Assembly (NCBI RefSeq): GCF_038150125.1
Contig: NZ_JBBVMF010000001.1
Location: 248,001-312,000, forward strand
Source: SW132 sp038150125
GTDB lineage: Bacteria; Bacteroidota; Rhodothermia; Balneolales; Balneolaceae
Length of the DNA stretch: 64,000 nucleotides
Reading direction: 5' to 3'
Each line of letters opens with the position of its first letter. Within the stretch, counting starts at the first letter, position 1. Below the pieces are notes generated by a model. That model made no database searches, was not told the DNA's origin, and worked only from the letters and a program-made list of their open reading frames with translations. Shown here one piece after another: positions 43,768-52,997 of this stretch. A program made the translations under genes and the position numbers.

Positions 43768-44590
43768 AGTTTATCAATCGAACTTTAACATTTCCAAAAA
43801 TGACTTTTACGTGTGCCTCAAGCGGAATACGAAGATCATCAGTCATAAACCAAGATTTAAATCTACCAGAAAATCCAAAAGGGCCGTCCGCATCTGTCGT
43901 CCCTTCACTATAGTAGGTTTCAACTTCTTCGTCAAACGCATCGTAACTCCGCATATCAGTTTCAGGACTGCTTGATGCTGTCAGCGTGCTTTTCTCTCCT
44001 TCAATATAAACGGGGAGTTCATACGGTTCTTCAATACCAGCAAACATACGGGAATAATAAAACACAATATCCCCGCCACTGGCCGGCTCCTCAAGGGCAA
44101 GCGTATCGGTCGGTTCACCTTCCTCAAAGAAGTAAACGAGATCTTCCGTCCTGTCGAAGTCTACACGTAATTTGTCGTAAATCTCATCGTGAATATCATC
44201 TCTCCAGAATTCATGTGCATAGAACCACTTCTCATTGTGACTGAACAGCGATTCGTAGTTCACTATCCGGGTCCCGACAAAAGGAATCTTGTTATTCGAC
44301 CGGATTCGAGTTCGCATGTGGTGAACCGTTTCGCCCTGGTGGGTAGTGTCCGGCAACAGCTCTACATCTACCCAGCCGAGGGTGAAAAATCCGTACCGAA
44401 CCTCGTATTCGAATACTTCCCGAACATCCATTAACATGTCTGCCGTCGGCGGACTTTCCCGGTCGTACGTAATATCTTGCCCGGATGCAGAGCCCATGAA
44501 ACCGAGACAAAATATTATTGTAAAATAAATCGAGATATCAGACAAACGAATCAAAAGCATCCTCATCATACCCCACAAGTACGGCGTCAT
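43739..44590 (-). CDS. DUF3108 secreted protein
   Basis: A 283-residue exported protein. A signal segment ends near the SASGQ site (~residue 38). The mature part follows the DUF3108 pattern: V-F-E-Y-E-V-R-Y-G-F-F-T-L-G-W-V-D-V, then F-Y-Y-S-R-M, P-V-Y-I-E-G-E and a final K-V-I-F-G-N-V-K-V-R-L. The family is periplasmic and of unknown role. The 5' end overlaps the Spx-like gene by up to 53 bases if the first ATG is used; M11 (44560) cuts this to 23 and still leaves a signal peptide. Confidence 0.8.
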   Translation of the reverse strand: MTPYLWGMMRMLLIRLSDISIYFTIIFCLGFMGSASGQDITYDRESPPTADMLMDVREVFEYEVRYGFFTLGWVDVELLPDTTHQGETVHHMRTRIRSNNKIPFVGTRIVNYESLFSHNEKWFYAHEFWRDDIHDEIYDKLRVDFDRTEDLVYFFEEGEPTDTLALEEPASGGDIVFYYSRMFAGIEEPYELPVYIEGEKSTLTASSSPETDMRSYDAFDEEVETYYSEGTTDADGPFGFSGRFKSWFMTDDLRIPLEAHVKVIFGNVKVRLINYERHEKTDM

Positions 44591-44876
44591 CCTGTTCTAA
44601 AACCGGGCGTTTAATCATGGTTTGGTTCTCCAGCAGCAGATCAAATAGCTGATCTTCATCAAGATCTTTATCCTTCAGTCCAAGATTTTTATACGTTGTG
44701 CCCCGTTTGTTTATCAATACGTCGAGCCCGACTTTGTGCACAAATTCATCCAGTTTACCTTCCGATAACGGCTCTTTTTTCAGGTCAATAAATTCATAGT
44801 CCACATCGTTTTCTTCAAGCCATTTGAACGTGTCGCGAACCTTGTTACAATTTTTGATGCCATAAACTTTCAGCAT
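44538..44876 (-). CDS. ArsC/Spx-family thioredoxin-fold protein (YffB-like)
   Basis: A 112-residue protein. Y-G-I-K-N-C-N-K-V-R-D-T holds a single cysteine (C10), as in YffB/Spx-like members that lack the second active-site Cys, and I-N-K-R-G-T-T-Y-K and I-K-R-P-V-L are the conserved C-terminal motifs of the ArsC fold. It may act as a thiol-disulfide or glutathione-linked reductase; arsenate reduction is not shown by sequence. First gene of the Spx-like-DUF3108-dut run. Confidence 0.88.
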   Translation of the reverse strand: MLKVYGIKNCNKVRDTFKWLEENDVDYEFIDLKKEPLSEGKLDEFVHKVGLDVLINKRGTTYKNLGLKDKDLDEDQLFDLLLENQTMIKRPVLEQDDAVLVGYDEDAFDSFV

Positions 44877-45057
44877 AATCGACTATATTCTACTTTGATT
44901 TTGGTTGACTGGTACTCATCAATTTTCTTCAAAAGAAAGATACAATGAATCGTATCCAGATCGTAAATATGATGTAATAAATTGGTTATTATTGATTTTT
45001 TACGCCAACAGAAAATCATCGTCATTGATTCAACTTTTCATTTTATTTTTCAGACGA

Positions 45058-45576
45058 ATGCTCCACTCCTTTACACATCGCTTAATTCTAATAATCATGC
45101 TGTCTTTAGTTTGCTTTAGCTGCGGCAAGGATGATGACCAGAGAGAATTTGAACAGGAAGCGTTTCAACTTCCTGAAGGCATTACAGAAACGGAGGGAAA
45201 CGGAGAAATTATAACAGAAGACCCCAACGACTGGCGCACATCTCCCTTTTTCCAGGGGCTTGTGTTTGTAAACCCCCCATTTTCCAACCCGGTATCCATT
45301 GCTGATCAGCTCAGTATTGAAATTGAAGTTTCGGGTATAGATGCCGTCTCAGGCCTTACGGTGGCGGTACTGATAAATGATGCTGCAAATGCACAGTTTC
45401 GAACACTTTATACCCATAGCCAGAATCCCCTGCCACCCGGCCTGACAACTGTTCCTATCAACCCGATTGAGCTCGGCCGATTTAATAGCCCCGAAAGTGC
45501 CCGGGGAATTCACCGGTTGATTATTTATGATAACAGGGAAAATATCATCAGCTATGGTGATGTTCGCGTTGAGTGA
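45058..45576 (+). CDS. Predicted lipoprotein, function unknown
   Basis: A 172-residue protein with a lipoprotein signal: MLHSFTHRL, hydrophobic core, lipobox F-S-C-G at Cys22. The mature protein is acidic with a beta-sandwich-like C-terminal half (LSIEIEVSGIDAVSGLTVAVLI...HRLIIYDN). The frame extends 51 codons upstream to 44905, but that leader has no signal and would bury the lipobox, so I use the ATG at 45058. Confidence 0.75.
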   Translation: MLHSFTHRLILIIMLSLVCFSCGKDDDQREFEQEAFQLPEGITETEGNGEIITEDPNDWRTSPFFQGLVFVNPPFSNPVSIADQLSIEIEVSGIDAVSGLTVAVLINDAANAQFRTLYTHSQNPLPPGLTTVPINPIELGRFNSPESARGIHRLIIYDNRENIISYGDVRVE

Positions 45577-45878
45577 CTTTATCGTTTCACCAATTCCAAT
45601 AAATCATTAAAAGAAATCCCTTTATATCACTAAGTGAAAGAATTACCAATCCAATCAATATTGCCATGAAGGTCTCTTAGACATAAAGGCCTTTGTTATC
45701 AATCCAATACCCTTCGTGTTTCTTTAAGTCTTCGAGACTTCGTGGCTGATATCACGACATATTGATTACTTGTAATTCACCATTTTACATCAATACCTTC
45801 ATTACAATTTTCAACTCTTCTCATCATTTAGTACTCTTCCTGAGCTTCAACGTTTTAAATAATCCAATTTCAAATCCA
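45577..45878. other. Intergenic region, no gene seen
   Basis: About 302 bases. It holds a stretch around 45712-45745 (TCGTGTTTCTTTAAGTCTTC and following) of the kind scattered in Bacteroidota intergenic DNA, and no gene. A weak open frame leads into the S9 peptidase but lacks signal-peptide character. Confidence 0.4.
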
Positions 45879-47927
45879 ATGAACCGATCCCTATCCTTTT
45901 TAAGTCTAGTTATTACACTCCTGATTTCCATTAACCTGTCGCATGCACAGGATCAGGTACAGCCGGATGCATTCAGTTATATGGATGTCTTTGACCTGCA
46001 GATGGTTGCAAATCCACAAATTTCCCCGGATGGCAACACGGTTATTTACGAACGTCATCAATTTGATGCGATGAGCGACCGGCGATTTATCAACCTTTGG
46101 CGTATTGACTTCAGCGGAGACAATCATGTAGGCCTCACATCTGGAAAGGGAAGTTATGGTAACGTTACATGGTCACCTGATGGCAGCCGGATTGCCTACA
46201 CGTCAAGTGAAGAAGGATCGTCCCAAATTTTTATCCGATGGATGGATGAGGGTGTTACAACATCAATCACGAACCTGGATAGCAGTCCTGCCAATCTCGC
46301 CTGGTCACCCGATGGGAATCATCTGCTCTTTACAAAAAGCGTCGATGCACCAGAACCGAATATCGGATCGTTCCCAGGCCCACCCGAAGGCGCCGAATGG
46401 GCACCGCCGGCACAAGTGATTGATCATGTTCTTTATCGGAGTGATGCAAGCGGATATATTGATCTGTCATACTCGCATGTTTTCGTAATTTCGGCAGATG
46501 GCGGCGCGCCAAGACAACTCACATCCGGGCCATATAACCACAATTCTCCGAAGTGGGCTCCTGATGGAGAAACGATCATTTTTACGGCCGATCGAACAGC
46601 AGATGCCCCGCTGGACCCCAATAACGAACAGATTTACGAAATTGGTGTGGAATCACTTGAGCTGACACAAGTCACAGACGGACGAGGCCCGCACAGCAAC
46701 CCGTCAATATCACCAGACGGCCGGTTTATTGCCTATACCGGCTATGATGACGAATTCCTTGGGTATCAGCTTACCGAGCTCTATGTGATCAACAGGGATG
46801 GCACCAACAGACGAACCATCTCCAGAAATTTGAATGTGGATGTCAGCAGTCATACGTGGGCGGGCGACAGCGGCTCTCTGTTTTTCCGGTTTGATGAGGA
46901 AGGGAACAGTAAACTGGGCAATCTCAATTTAAACGGAGAGTACACAACGCTTGTCAGCGATCTGAACTCTCCAAGTATCGGTCGGCCGTATGGCGGCGGT
47001 TCGTATTCTGTATCTGAAAACGGACGTTACGCCGTGCCTCAGGGAACCACGGAACGCCCTGCAGAACTGACCGTTGGGCACTTTCCAACGCGAATGGCTA
47101 CCAGGCAAATAACCAACTTAAATGAAGAGCTCTTCAAATCCATATCAGTCGGGGAAACCACAGAGTTTTGGGTTGATTCATCTGTTGATGACTTCAGGGT
47201 TCAGGGCTGGATTATTACACCTCCGAACTTTGACCCTGAACAGGACTACCCGATGATTCTGGAAATTCATGGAGGGCCACACACAAATTACGGCCCTCGT
47301 TTTACGCCCGAACTTCAGCTCATGGCAAGTCAGGGTTATGTGGTCGTGTACACAAATCCAAGAGGAAGCACGAGCTATTCTCCCGAATTCGCAGCATACA
47401 TCAACCATAACTATCCAAGCGAGGATTTCAATGATTTGATGGATGCCGTCAACTACGTACTGGACGAGGGCTACGTGGATGAGGATCAGCTTTACATCAC
47501 CGGGGGAAGCGGTGGCGGCGTGCTGACAGCCTGGTCCATTGGCATGACCGATCGCTTCCGTGCTGCAGTAGTCGCCAAGCCTGTCATCAACTGGTACAGT
47601 TTTACGCTGACTGCAGATGCCTACCCGTTTTTTGCCAAATACTGGTTCACCGAAATGCCGTGGGACGATCCCATGCAGTATATGGAGCGATCGCCAATAT
47701 CTCTTGTCGGAAATGTAACAACACCGACAATGGTGCTCGTGGGTTCCGAAGACTACAGGACCCCAAATAGTGAAAGTGAGCAGTATTACCAGGCACTAAA
47801 GCTACAGGATGTGGATGCATCGCTCGTTAAGATTACCGGGGCGTCACACGGGATTGTTGCCCGGCCTTCAAACCTGATTCGAAAAGTTGGGTACATCACT
47901 GGGTGGTTTGAGAAATATAGTGAGTAG
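45879..47927 (+). CDS. S9 family prolyl-oligopeptidase-like peptidase
   Basis: A 682-residue secreted peptidase. After a signal peptide (cleavage near SHAQ, ~residue 24) comes a WD/TolB-like beta-propeller with repeated ISPDG and WSPDG motifs (~35-400), then the alpha/beta-hydrolase. The nucleophile is Ser544 in T-G-G-S-G-G-G, with Asp in S-E-D-Y-R-T-P and His in G-A-S-H-G, so the triad is intact. Acylaminoacyl-peptidase or DPP-like activity is likely. The start ATG at 45879 is chosen because it begins the signal peptide; the frame is open 39 codons upstream. Confidence 0.93.
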   Translation: MNRSLSFLSLVITLLISINLSHAQDQVQPDAFSYMDVFDLQMVANPQISPDGNTVIYERHQFDAMSDRRFINLWRIDFSGDNHVGLTSGKGSYGNVTWSPDGSRIAYTSSEEGSSQIFIRWMDEGVTTSITNLDSSPANLAWSPDGNHLLFTKSVDAPEPNIGSFPGPPEGAEWAPPAQVIDHVLYRSDASGYIDLSYSHVFVISADGGAPRQLTSGPYNHNSPKWAPDGETIIFTADRTADAPLDPNNEQIYEIGVESLELTQVTDGRGPHSNPSISPDGRFIAYTGYDDEFLGYQLTELYVINRDGTNRRTISRNLNVDVSSHTWAGDSGSLFFRFDEEGNSKLGNLNLNGEYTTLVSDLNSPSIGRPYGGGSYSVSENGRYAVPQGTTERPAELTVGHFPTRMATRQITNLNEELFKSISVGETTEFWVDSSVDDFRVQGWIITPPNFDPEQDYPMILEIHGGPHTNYGPRFTPELQLMASQGYVVVYTNPRGSTSYSPEFAAYINHNYPSEDFNDLMDAVNYVLDEGYVDEDQLYITGGSGGGVLTAWSIGMTDRFRAAVVAKPVINWYSFTLTADAYPFFAKYWFTEMPWDDPMQYMERSPISLVGNVTTPTMVLVGSEDYRTPNSESEQYYQALKLQDVDASLVKITGASHGIVARPSNLIRKVGYITGWFEKYSE

Positions 47928-47952
47928 ATTGCCGATTAAACAAACTTTTAGC

Positions 47953-48161
47953 CTGAGCTCGATTTTAAATCAGGACTAAAATTCTCCCCTCCTGTGTAAG
48001 GAGGGGCCGGGGGAGGTAGCTTTAGGATTTTAAATTTAAATTGGACTCAATATACTGTTTCCTCATCGGGATGCCTACGGCACAACCACCCCTTAATCCC
48101 CTCCTTGAGAAGGAGGGGAATTCTTGACTACAACACAAAATACATTGTTAATTGAGCTCAG
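47953..48161. repeat. Palindromic repeat element with CTGAGCTC termini
   Basis: A 209-bp element framed by CTGAGCTC (47953-47960) and GAGCTCAG (48154-48161) and containing CCCCTCC/GGAGGGG hairpins near both ends. It is a diverged copy of the element at 25916. It lies between the S9 peptidase and the integrase-domain gene. Confidence 0.7.
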
Positions 48162-48185
48162 TTTTAAGAAACAGTTCGGCACTCA

Positions 48186-48500
48186 TCATGCCGTTATCCG
48201 AATAAAACCAGATGAGTCATTCGTGGCCATTTCGTCGCTTTCAGATCGATTTAGAATACGTTTCATCAAAAACTGAAGGGCTGATTGCGCCTGAAGAAGA
48301 TCATCATACGAGTGATCTCGTTTCTTCAGTTCCGAGATAAAATAGTCGGTTTGCCAGTGGCGGATTTGTGATGAATGGTCAACGGTAAATTCATCTAAAA
48401 ACTTACGAACCCAGCGAAGAGCCGATGTCTCCTGCTGATACGTTGCCCCTTTTCTTCTGAATTCTGTTCTGAAGGTGGAAAGTATGAGTGATCGTTTCAT
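48186..48500 (-). CDS. Stand-alone integrase SAM-like (core-binding) domain protein
   Basis: A 104-residue protein that resembles only the N-terminal DNA-binding domain of tyrosine recombinases: Q-E-T-S-A-L-R-W-V-R-K-F-L, then L-K-K-R-D, then A-Q-S-A-L-Q-F-L-M-K-R-I-L, as at the start of XerC/integron integrases. The catalytic R-H-R-Y domain is absent here and downstream. I use the ATG at 48500 (MKRSLILSTFRTEF); the frame is open to 48608. It may be a DNA-binding protein or a decayed integrase. Confidence 0.6.
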   Translation of the reverse strand: MKRSLILSTFRTEFRRKGATYQQETSALRWVRKFLDEFTVDHSSQIRHWQTDYFISELKKRDHSYDDLLQAQSALQFLMKRILNRSESDEMATNDSSGFIRITA

Positions 48501-48600
48501 AATTATCTCTTTTATGTTTTTACTTGTATGATCAAAAATCCCCGATCCCCTTACACTTTTTGTTAGATTTTTTTGAAACCGGTTATACATCACCTCGTAT

Positions 48601-48812
48601 TGAGCCAAGTTCGATTGTTTTCATTACTGAATTGAACGCGAAGCAGTCCGGGAAGTGCGTCATCCCGCGCCTGACGCTGGATCTCCCATCCCAAAAAAGG
48701 CAGGAGATACAGCATCAGCGTCCGGTATGACACATTAGAAATGAATTTGCTAAACAATCGCACTTCCCGGACTGCTTTATTCATTTTTCCATATTTTTGA
48801 ATCGAACTCAGG
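48601..48812. repeat. Large hairpin structure upstream of the SAM-domain gene
   Basis: AAGCAGTCCGGGAAGTGCG (48641-48659) has a perfect 19-base inverted copy at 48759-48777. Outside it AGTTCGATT and AATCGAACT pair; inside, GCTGGATCTCC and GGAGATACAGC pair imperfectly. The whole stretch can fold into one long hairpin. A 100-residue frame crosses it (48590-48892, minus) but I do not support it as a gene. Confidence 0.75.
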
Positions 48813-48906
48813 ATCTGACGATTCAATTTGCGGAGCTGTTCAGTTATTGTATATTCTATCATTCCATTGTGACCGACCGTTTTATAACTCATTAATTAAT
48901 TTCGAT

Positions 48907-49494
48907 ATGATACTTACAATTATTGCTGTTGTTGTTCTGATAATACTGGTAGCCTATCCCGTTTCGATTTACAATAAGCTGGTGTCGCTCAGAAATCGGT
49001 TCAAAAATGCATTCTCACAAATAGATGTTCAGCTAAAACGTCGCTACGACCTGATTCCAAATCTTGTAAATGTAGCCAAGCAGTACATGTCTCATGAAAA
49101 AGAGACGCTCGAAGCAGTTATCCAGGCCAGGAACCAGGCAATGAGTACTGAAAAAGAGGTTGCCCAGGAACCTGGAGATCCAGAATCCATGCAGAAATTG
49201 ATGGGTGCTGAACAGTCATTGACCGGCGCAATGGGACGGCTCTTTGCGCTCTCCGAAAACTATCCCGACCTGAAAGCCAATCAGAACATGATGCAGCTTA
49301 CCGAAGAGCTGACATCTACGGAAAACAAGATTGCGTTTGCACGACAGTCATTCAACGATTCGGTAATGACCTACAACACCAGCAGGGAAAAATTTCCTAA
49401 TAACTTGATCGCCAATGCATTTGGGTTTAAAGAGGCCCGACTGTTTGAAATTGACGTTGCCGATGAGCGGGAAGCTCCAAAAGTAGAATTTTAA
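48907..49494 (+). CDS. lemA: LemA family protein
   Basis: A 195-residue protein with one N-terminal membrane helix (~2-20) and a long helical body containing K-R-R-Y-D-L-I-P-N-L-V-N, L-T-E-E-L-T-S-T-E-N-K-I-A-F-A-R-Q and N-T-x-x-x-x-F-P-N, the LemA signatures. The start ATG at 48907 places the helix at the N-terminus; the open frame runs 20 codons upstream without purpose. It is followed 27 bases later by an M48 protease, the usual lemA-htpX pair. Confidence 0.93.
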   Translation: MILTIIAVVVLIILVAYPVSIYNKLVSLRNRFKNAFSQIDVQLKRRYDLIPNLVNVAKQYMSHEKETLEAVIQARNQAMSTEKEVAQEPGDPESMQKLMGAEQSLTGAMGRLFALSENYPDLKANQNMMQLTEELTSTENKIAFARQSFNDSVMTYNTSREKFPNNLIANAFGFKEARLFEIDVADEREAPKVEF

Positions 49495-49521
49495 TAGCAC
49501 CGTTTATTTCATCCCTGATTT

Positions 49522-51462
49522 ATGGACTTTTTTGAAGCGCAGGACCGTGCCAAACAGGCTACCTGGAAACTGCTTGTCCTCTATTGTGCCGCCGTTATAC
49601 TTATTATTATATCGGTATACGTAGTTACATTGCTGCTGATCAGTTACGCCGGCGGAGGTATGGGGCAGCCATGGAATCCGGTTCTTTTCTTTTTGGTAAC
49701 AACCTTTACGCTCATCCTGATTGTATCTGGAACACTATTTCGAATTGCCCAGCTCAGGAAAGGCGGCAGTGCTGTTGCAGAAATGCTTGGTGGCCGGAAA
49801 GTGAACTCATCAAGTAAAGACCCGAATGAGCGTCAGCTTGTCAATATTGTCGAGGAGATGTCAATAGCATCAGGCCTACCGCTGCCCGACATCTACCTGC
49901 TCGATCGTGAAGAAAATATCAACGCGTTTGCGGCCGGTTTTGGCACCGATGATGCGGCCGTTGGCGTTACAAAAGGCGCGATTGAACAGCTGAACCGTGA
50001 CGAACTCCAGGGTGTGATCGCACATGAATTCAGCCACATCTTTAATGGCGACATGCGACTGAATATTCGCCTTATTGGCATTCTGAATGGAATCTTGCTT
50101 ATTCATATTATGGGGATGCTTCTCATGAGAAGCACATTTTTCATGGGCGGCAGCCGGCGGTCTACAAGCGGCGATAGTGACAGTGGTAAATCTAAGCTTG
50201 TAATACTTTTACTGGGAGTTGCTCTTATTGTGATTGGTTACGTTGGCATGCTGTTTGGCCGTATGATCCAGGCTGCGGTTTCTCGTCAGCGTGAATACCT
50301 GGCCGATGCCGCCGCTGTTCAGTACACCCGTAATCCGGATGGTATAGCCGGAGCTCTCGAAAAGATCGGACGCTTAAAAAAAGGAGCAGAGATCAAAGAT
50401 GGGCACTCGATGGAATTTAGCCACATGTTTTTTGCCAACAGTTTTCATACCGCACTGGACAAACTTTTCGCAACTCACCCTCCGCTGGATAAGAGGATTC
50501 AGGCCATTCAGCCCGGCCGTGATTCATCGCACATCAAACAGAAAGAACGGATTGATAAACGCCTGAAGAAAAACCGCATGGAGAAAGGCTCAGTACAAGA
50601 AACTGCGGGGGCTTCTGCGGGACCATTATCCGAAACGCTGCCGCTGCAGGAAATCTTAATGGGAGCCATCGGCACCATGAACGAGAGGAGTGTAAAACAG
50701 GCATCCCATATTTTAAAGGAGATTCCGGAGGAACTGCGCGAAGCCGCCCACGAACCGTTTCAGTCAGAAGCGCTCATTTATGCACTGCTGCTAACGAGTA
50801 ACAACAGGTCTTTAAAAGAGGTACCTGAGTGGAGTAAAAAAATTCTGACTGATGATTTGGAAAAACACGTGTCATCGTTACTGGCCAAACTGAGCAATGG
50901 CAAACGAGAATGGGCACTGCCGCTTGCAGAGATTTCAGTTCCCGCCCTTCGCCAAATGAGCGCAAGTCAATACGGGCTGTTTAGGCAAAATCTAAGAAAT
51001 ATCATTGACCATGATGACGAGGTCACCTTATTTGAATACTCAATTGAAAAGCTGATTGAGCACCGGCTGGATCAGCATTTCAAGGAAGAAAAAACGCCAA
51101 AAATTAAACACCACCATCTAAAACCCCTTGGCAGAGAACTATCCATTATTCTCTCCTCACTTGCCAACACATCCGACACTGACAAGCGGCAGGCATTTCA
51201 GACAGGAGTTGAGGTTCTGGAAGAAGCCGCGCCGGATAATTTAAAATATTTACAAGAGGATGAGTATACATTCAAAGATATTGATGAGGCATTGAAGGGA
51301 TTTTCGCTCTCAGCTAATCCAGTAAAGCGCTATCTGATGAAAAGTATGATTCATTGCGTAATGGCAGACGATTCGCTTTCGCTTGATGAGCTTGAGCTGC
51401 TGCGGGCCATGGCTGAAGTTATTGGCTCGCCTATTCCGCTGCACGTTCGGCCAACGGGATAA
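49522..51462 (+). CDS. M48 family metalloprotease (HtpX-like) with TerB-like C-terminus
   Basis: A 646-residue membrane metalloprotease. Two membrane helices (~20-40, ~53-75) precede the zincin helix H-E-F-S-H-I-F-N-G-D, two more helices follow, then E-Y-L-A-D-A-A-A-V with the third ligand. HtpX proteases degrade damaged membrane proteins. About 320 residues follow the peptidase core; the last ~60 (SMIHCVMADDSLSLDELELLRAMAEVI...) look like a TerB-like acidic helical domain. Normal HtpX is about 290 residues, so this is an extended form. Confidence 0.9.
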   Translation: MDFFEAQDRAKQATWKLLVLYCAAVILIIISVYVVTLLLISYAGGGMGQPWNPVLFFLVTTFTLILIVSGTLFRIAQLRKGGSAVAEMLGGRKVNSSSKDPNERQLVNIVEEMSIASGLPLPDIYLLDREENINAFAAGFGTDDAAVGVTKGAIEQLNRDELQGVIAHEFSHIFNGDMRLNIRLIGILNGILLIHIMGMLLMRSTFFMGGSRRSTSGDSDSGKSKLVILLLGVALIVIGYVGMLFGRMIQAAVSRQREYLADAAAVQYTRNPDGIAGALEKIGRLKKGAEIKDGHSMEFSHMFFANSFHTALDKLFATHPPLDKRIQAIQPGRDSSHIKQKERIDKRLKKNRMEKGSVQETAGASAGPLSETLPLQEILMGAIGTMNERSVKQASHILKEIPEELREAAHEPFQSEALIYALLLTSNNRSLKEVPEWSKKILTDDLEKHVSSLLAKLSNGKREWALPLAEISVPALRQMSASQYGLFRQNLRNIIDHDDEVTLFEYSIEKLIEHRLDQHFKEEKTPKIKHHHLKPLGRELSIILSSLANTSDTDKRQAFQTGVEVLEEAAPDNLKYLQEDEYTFKDIDEALKGFSLSANPVKRYLMKSMIHCVMADDSLSLDELELLRAMAEVIGSPIPLHVRPTG

Positions 51463-51511
51463 CCAAGGATAAAATTATTATTGATATCGCACTAAATTAG
51501 CAAAAGTTATA

Positions 51512-51683
51512 GTCTTAGTTCGATTATTAAATCATAAAGGAAAGAGTCCCCCTTAGAAAAGGGGGAATAAGGGGGATGTTGATCAGATCTTTGAGAAATT
51601 CGATAGACACCCCTCTCAATCTCCCCTTATTAGGGGAGACTTTTATAATGATCTTATTAAAAATTTATTAATCGAACTGAGGT
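51512..51683. repeat. Palindromic repeat element with TTAGTTCGATT termini
   Basis: About 172 bp between convergent htpX and nei. The ends TTAGTTCGATTA and TTAATCGAACTGAG are inverted copies; inside lie CCCCCTTAGAAAAGGGGG and CCCCTTATTAGGGG. It ends right at the nei stop codon. Same family as the elements at 25916 and 47953. Confidence 0.7.
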
Positions 51684-52502
51684 TTACAGTCCCTGACAGT
51701 TTCTGCACACATAAATACGCCGGCCTGATTTCTCCAGTTTTTCTACTTCCGTTCCGCACATCCGACAAGGCTTACCAGCCCGATTGAACAGGTAGTGCCT
51801 ATATTGGCGTCTTTTCTCACCGTTCTGCTTTGCTTCAGAAAGTATGTCATCCGCCACCGTCATTCCTTTGGTTTGATACGCCCGGTGTGTGATAGTGAGA
51901 GCAGATTTGGCGAATTCAATAAGCTGTTCATCGGACAGATCTTTTGGTTTTGCTGACGGATCTATTTTTGAATCGAACAGTATCTCTGTTCTCAGGTAGT
52001 TTCCAACTCCGCTCAGGAAGGTTTGATCAAGCAGCAGCGAGGCGAACATTTTTCTTCTAAAATCGTCGCTCTTGCTTCGCTCAACAATATCATCAACCGT
52101 TACGCCTTTCAATAAATCCGGCCCGAGTTTACTCAGGTAAGGATGTTCCTTTATAGATTCACCATCCATCACATCAATTTCGCTGGCGCTATAAAGCAAT
52201 GCCGATTTTTGATCCGTTCGCAATTCAGCCCGAAGCTGCCGATTAGTTTTGGGGTAGTCGCCGGCCGGTTTGATGTACCATTTTCCGTAAAGCTGGTTGT
52301 GGCTGTACATATGAAAGTCATCTTCAAAAGAAATGACGAGCCCTTTACCAAATGCTTCTACGTTTTCAACACGCTTCTCTGCGAGCTCCTTTTCAAACGG
52401 TTTGAGATGATCGTGATAGTAGTAAATATATCTAAGATGAGAGTCTGCAATCGCATTACTAATTTTATCGGCTTCACGGTGAATCTCAGGTCCTTCCGGC
52501 AT
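51684..52502 (-). CDS. nei: Endonuclease VIII / formamidopyrimidine-DNA glycosylase
   Basis: A 272-residue bifunctional DNA glycosylase for oxidised bases. The N-terminus M-P-E-G-P-E-I places the catalytic Pro2 and Glu3. The helix-two-turn-helix L-L-L-D-Q-T-F-L-S-G-V-G-N-Y-L-R-T-E is followed by a four-cysteine zinc finger (C-R-M-C-G ... Y-V-C-R-N-C). PEGPEI (rather than PELPEV) favours Nei over Fpg. The end of the gene abuts a palindromic repeat. Confidence 0.93.
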   Translation of the reverse strand: MPEGPEIHREADKISNAIADSHLRYIYYYHDHLKPFEKELAEKRVENVEAFGKGLVISFEDDFHMYSHNQLYGKWYIKPAGDYPKTNRQLRAELRTDQKSALLYSASEIDVMDGESIKEHPYLSKLGPDLLKGVTVDDIVERSKSDDFRRKMFASLLLDQTFLSGVGNYLRTEILFDSKIDPSAKPKDLSDEQLIEFAKSALTITHRAYQTKGMTVADDILSEAKQNGEKRRQYRHYLFNRAGKPCRMCGTEVEKLEKSGRRIYVCRNCQGL

Positions 52503-52602
52503 TTGCTATCAAATAAGGGTTAGATGTTTTGTCGCCATGATAACCGAAAATTGGAACTGTACGTTGCATCAGGAATCTATAGGCTTTAATTAAAGATAAT
52601 AT

Positions 52603-52997
52603 GGTTCTACCGGAAAGTTTATGGATACATGTTATAAATCTAGCATAATTAGAATAAGCTAGATAAATCACTCAAAAGGTTAAACAACTTATCTGAGAAC
52701 AACACATGTTGCTTTTGCAGATTCTTCACAAAACGGAAAACCACCGTTTTATTCAGAATGACAATGATTCGGCTGGGGGTGTAGGGCGGCGTGACGAAAA
52801 GGCGATATTTAACACTACGTTTACACCCACGCCGCCCGCGTGCTAACCAATCGGCCCGTCATCCTGAGCAAGCCATTGTCGTTGATGGCGCAGATAAGGA
52901 TCTGCAAAAGCAATGGCTTATAATTTGGAAGATTTTAAACATGGTCTAAGCGATGATTCACATTTTTGACATCACCCATAAACTTTTCGGTAGAACC
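52603..52997 (+). mobile_element. 395-bp non-autonomous fold-back element, copy 3
   Basis: Same orientation as the copy at 16809. Both ends match GGTTCTACCGGAAAGTTT-type termini. The flanks are GATAATAT (52595-52602) and GATAATGA (52998-53005), a target duplication with two changes, so this copy may be older. The GGGCGGCGTG/CACGCCGCCC centre is present. The remaining gap to 53395 holds only weak frames, including one of 90 residues (53099-53371, GTG start) that I do not recognise. Confidence 0.85.

Noticed and set aside
48590..48892. 100-residue minus-strand ORF
   Set aside because: It spans the long inverted repeat, which alone explains much of the open frame, and I recognise no family in it.
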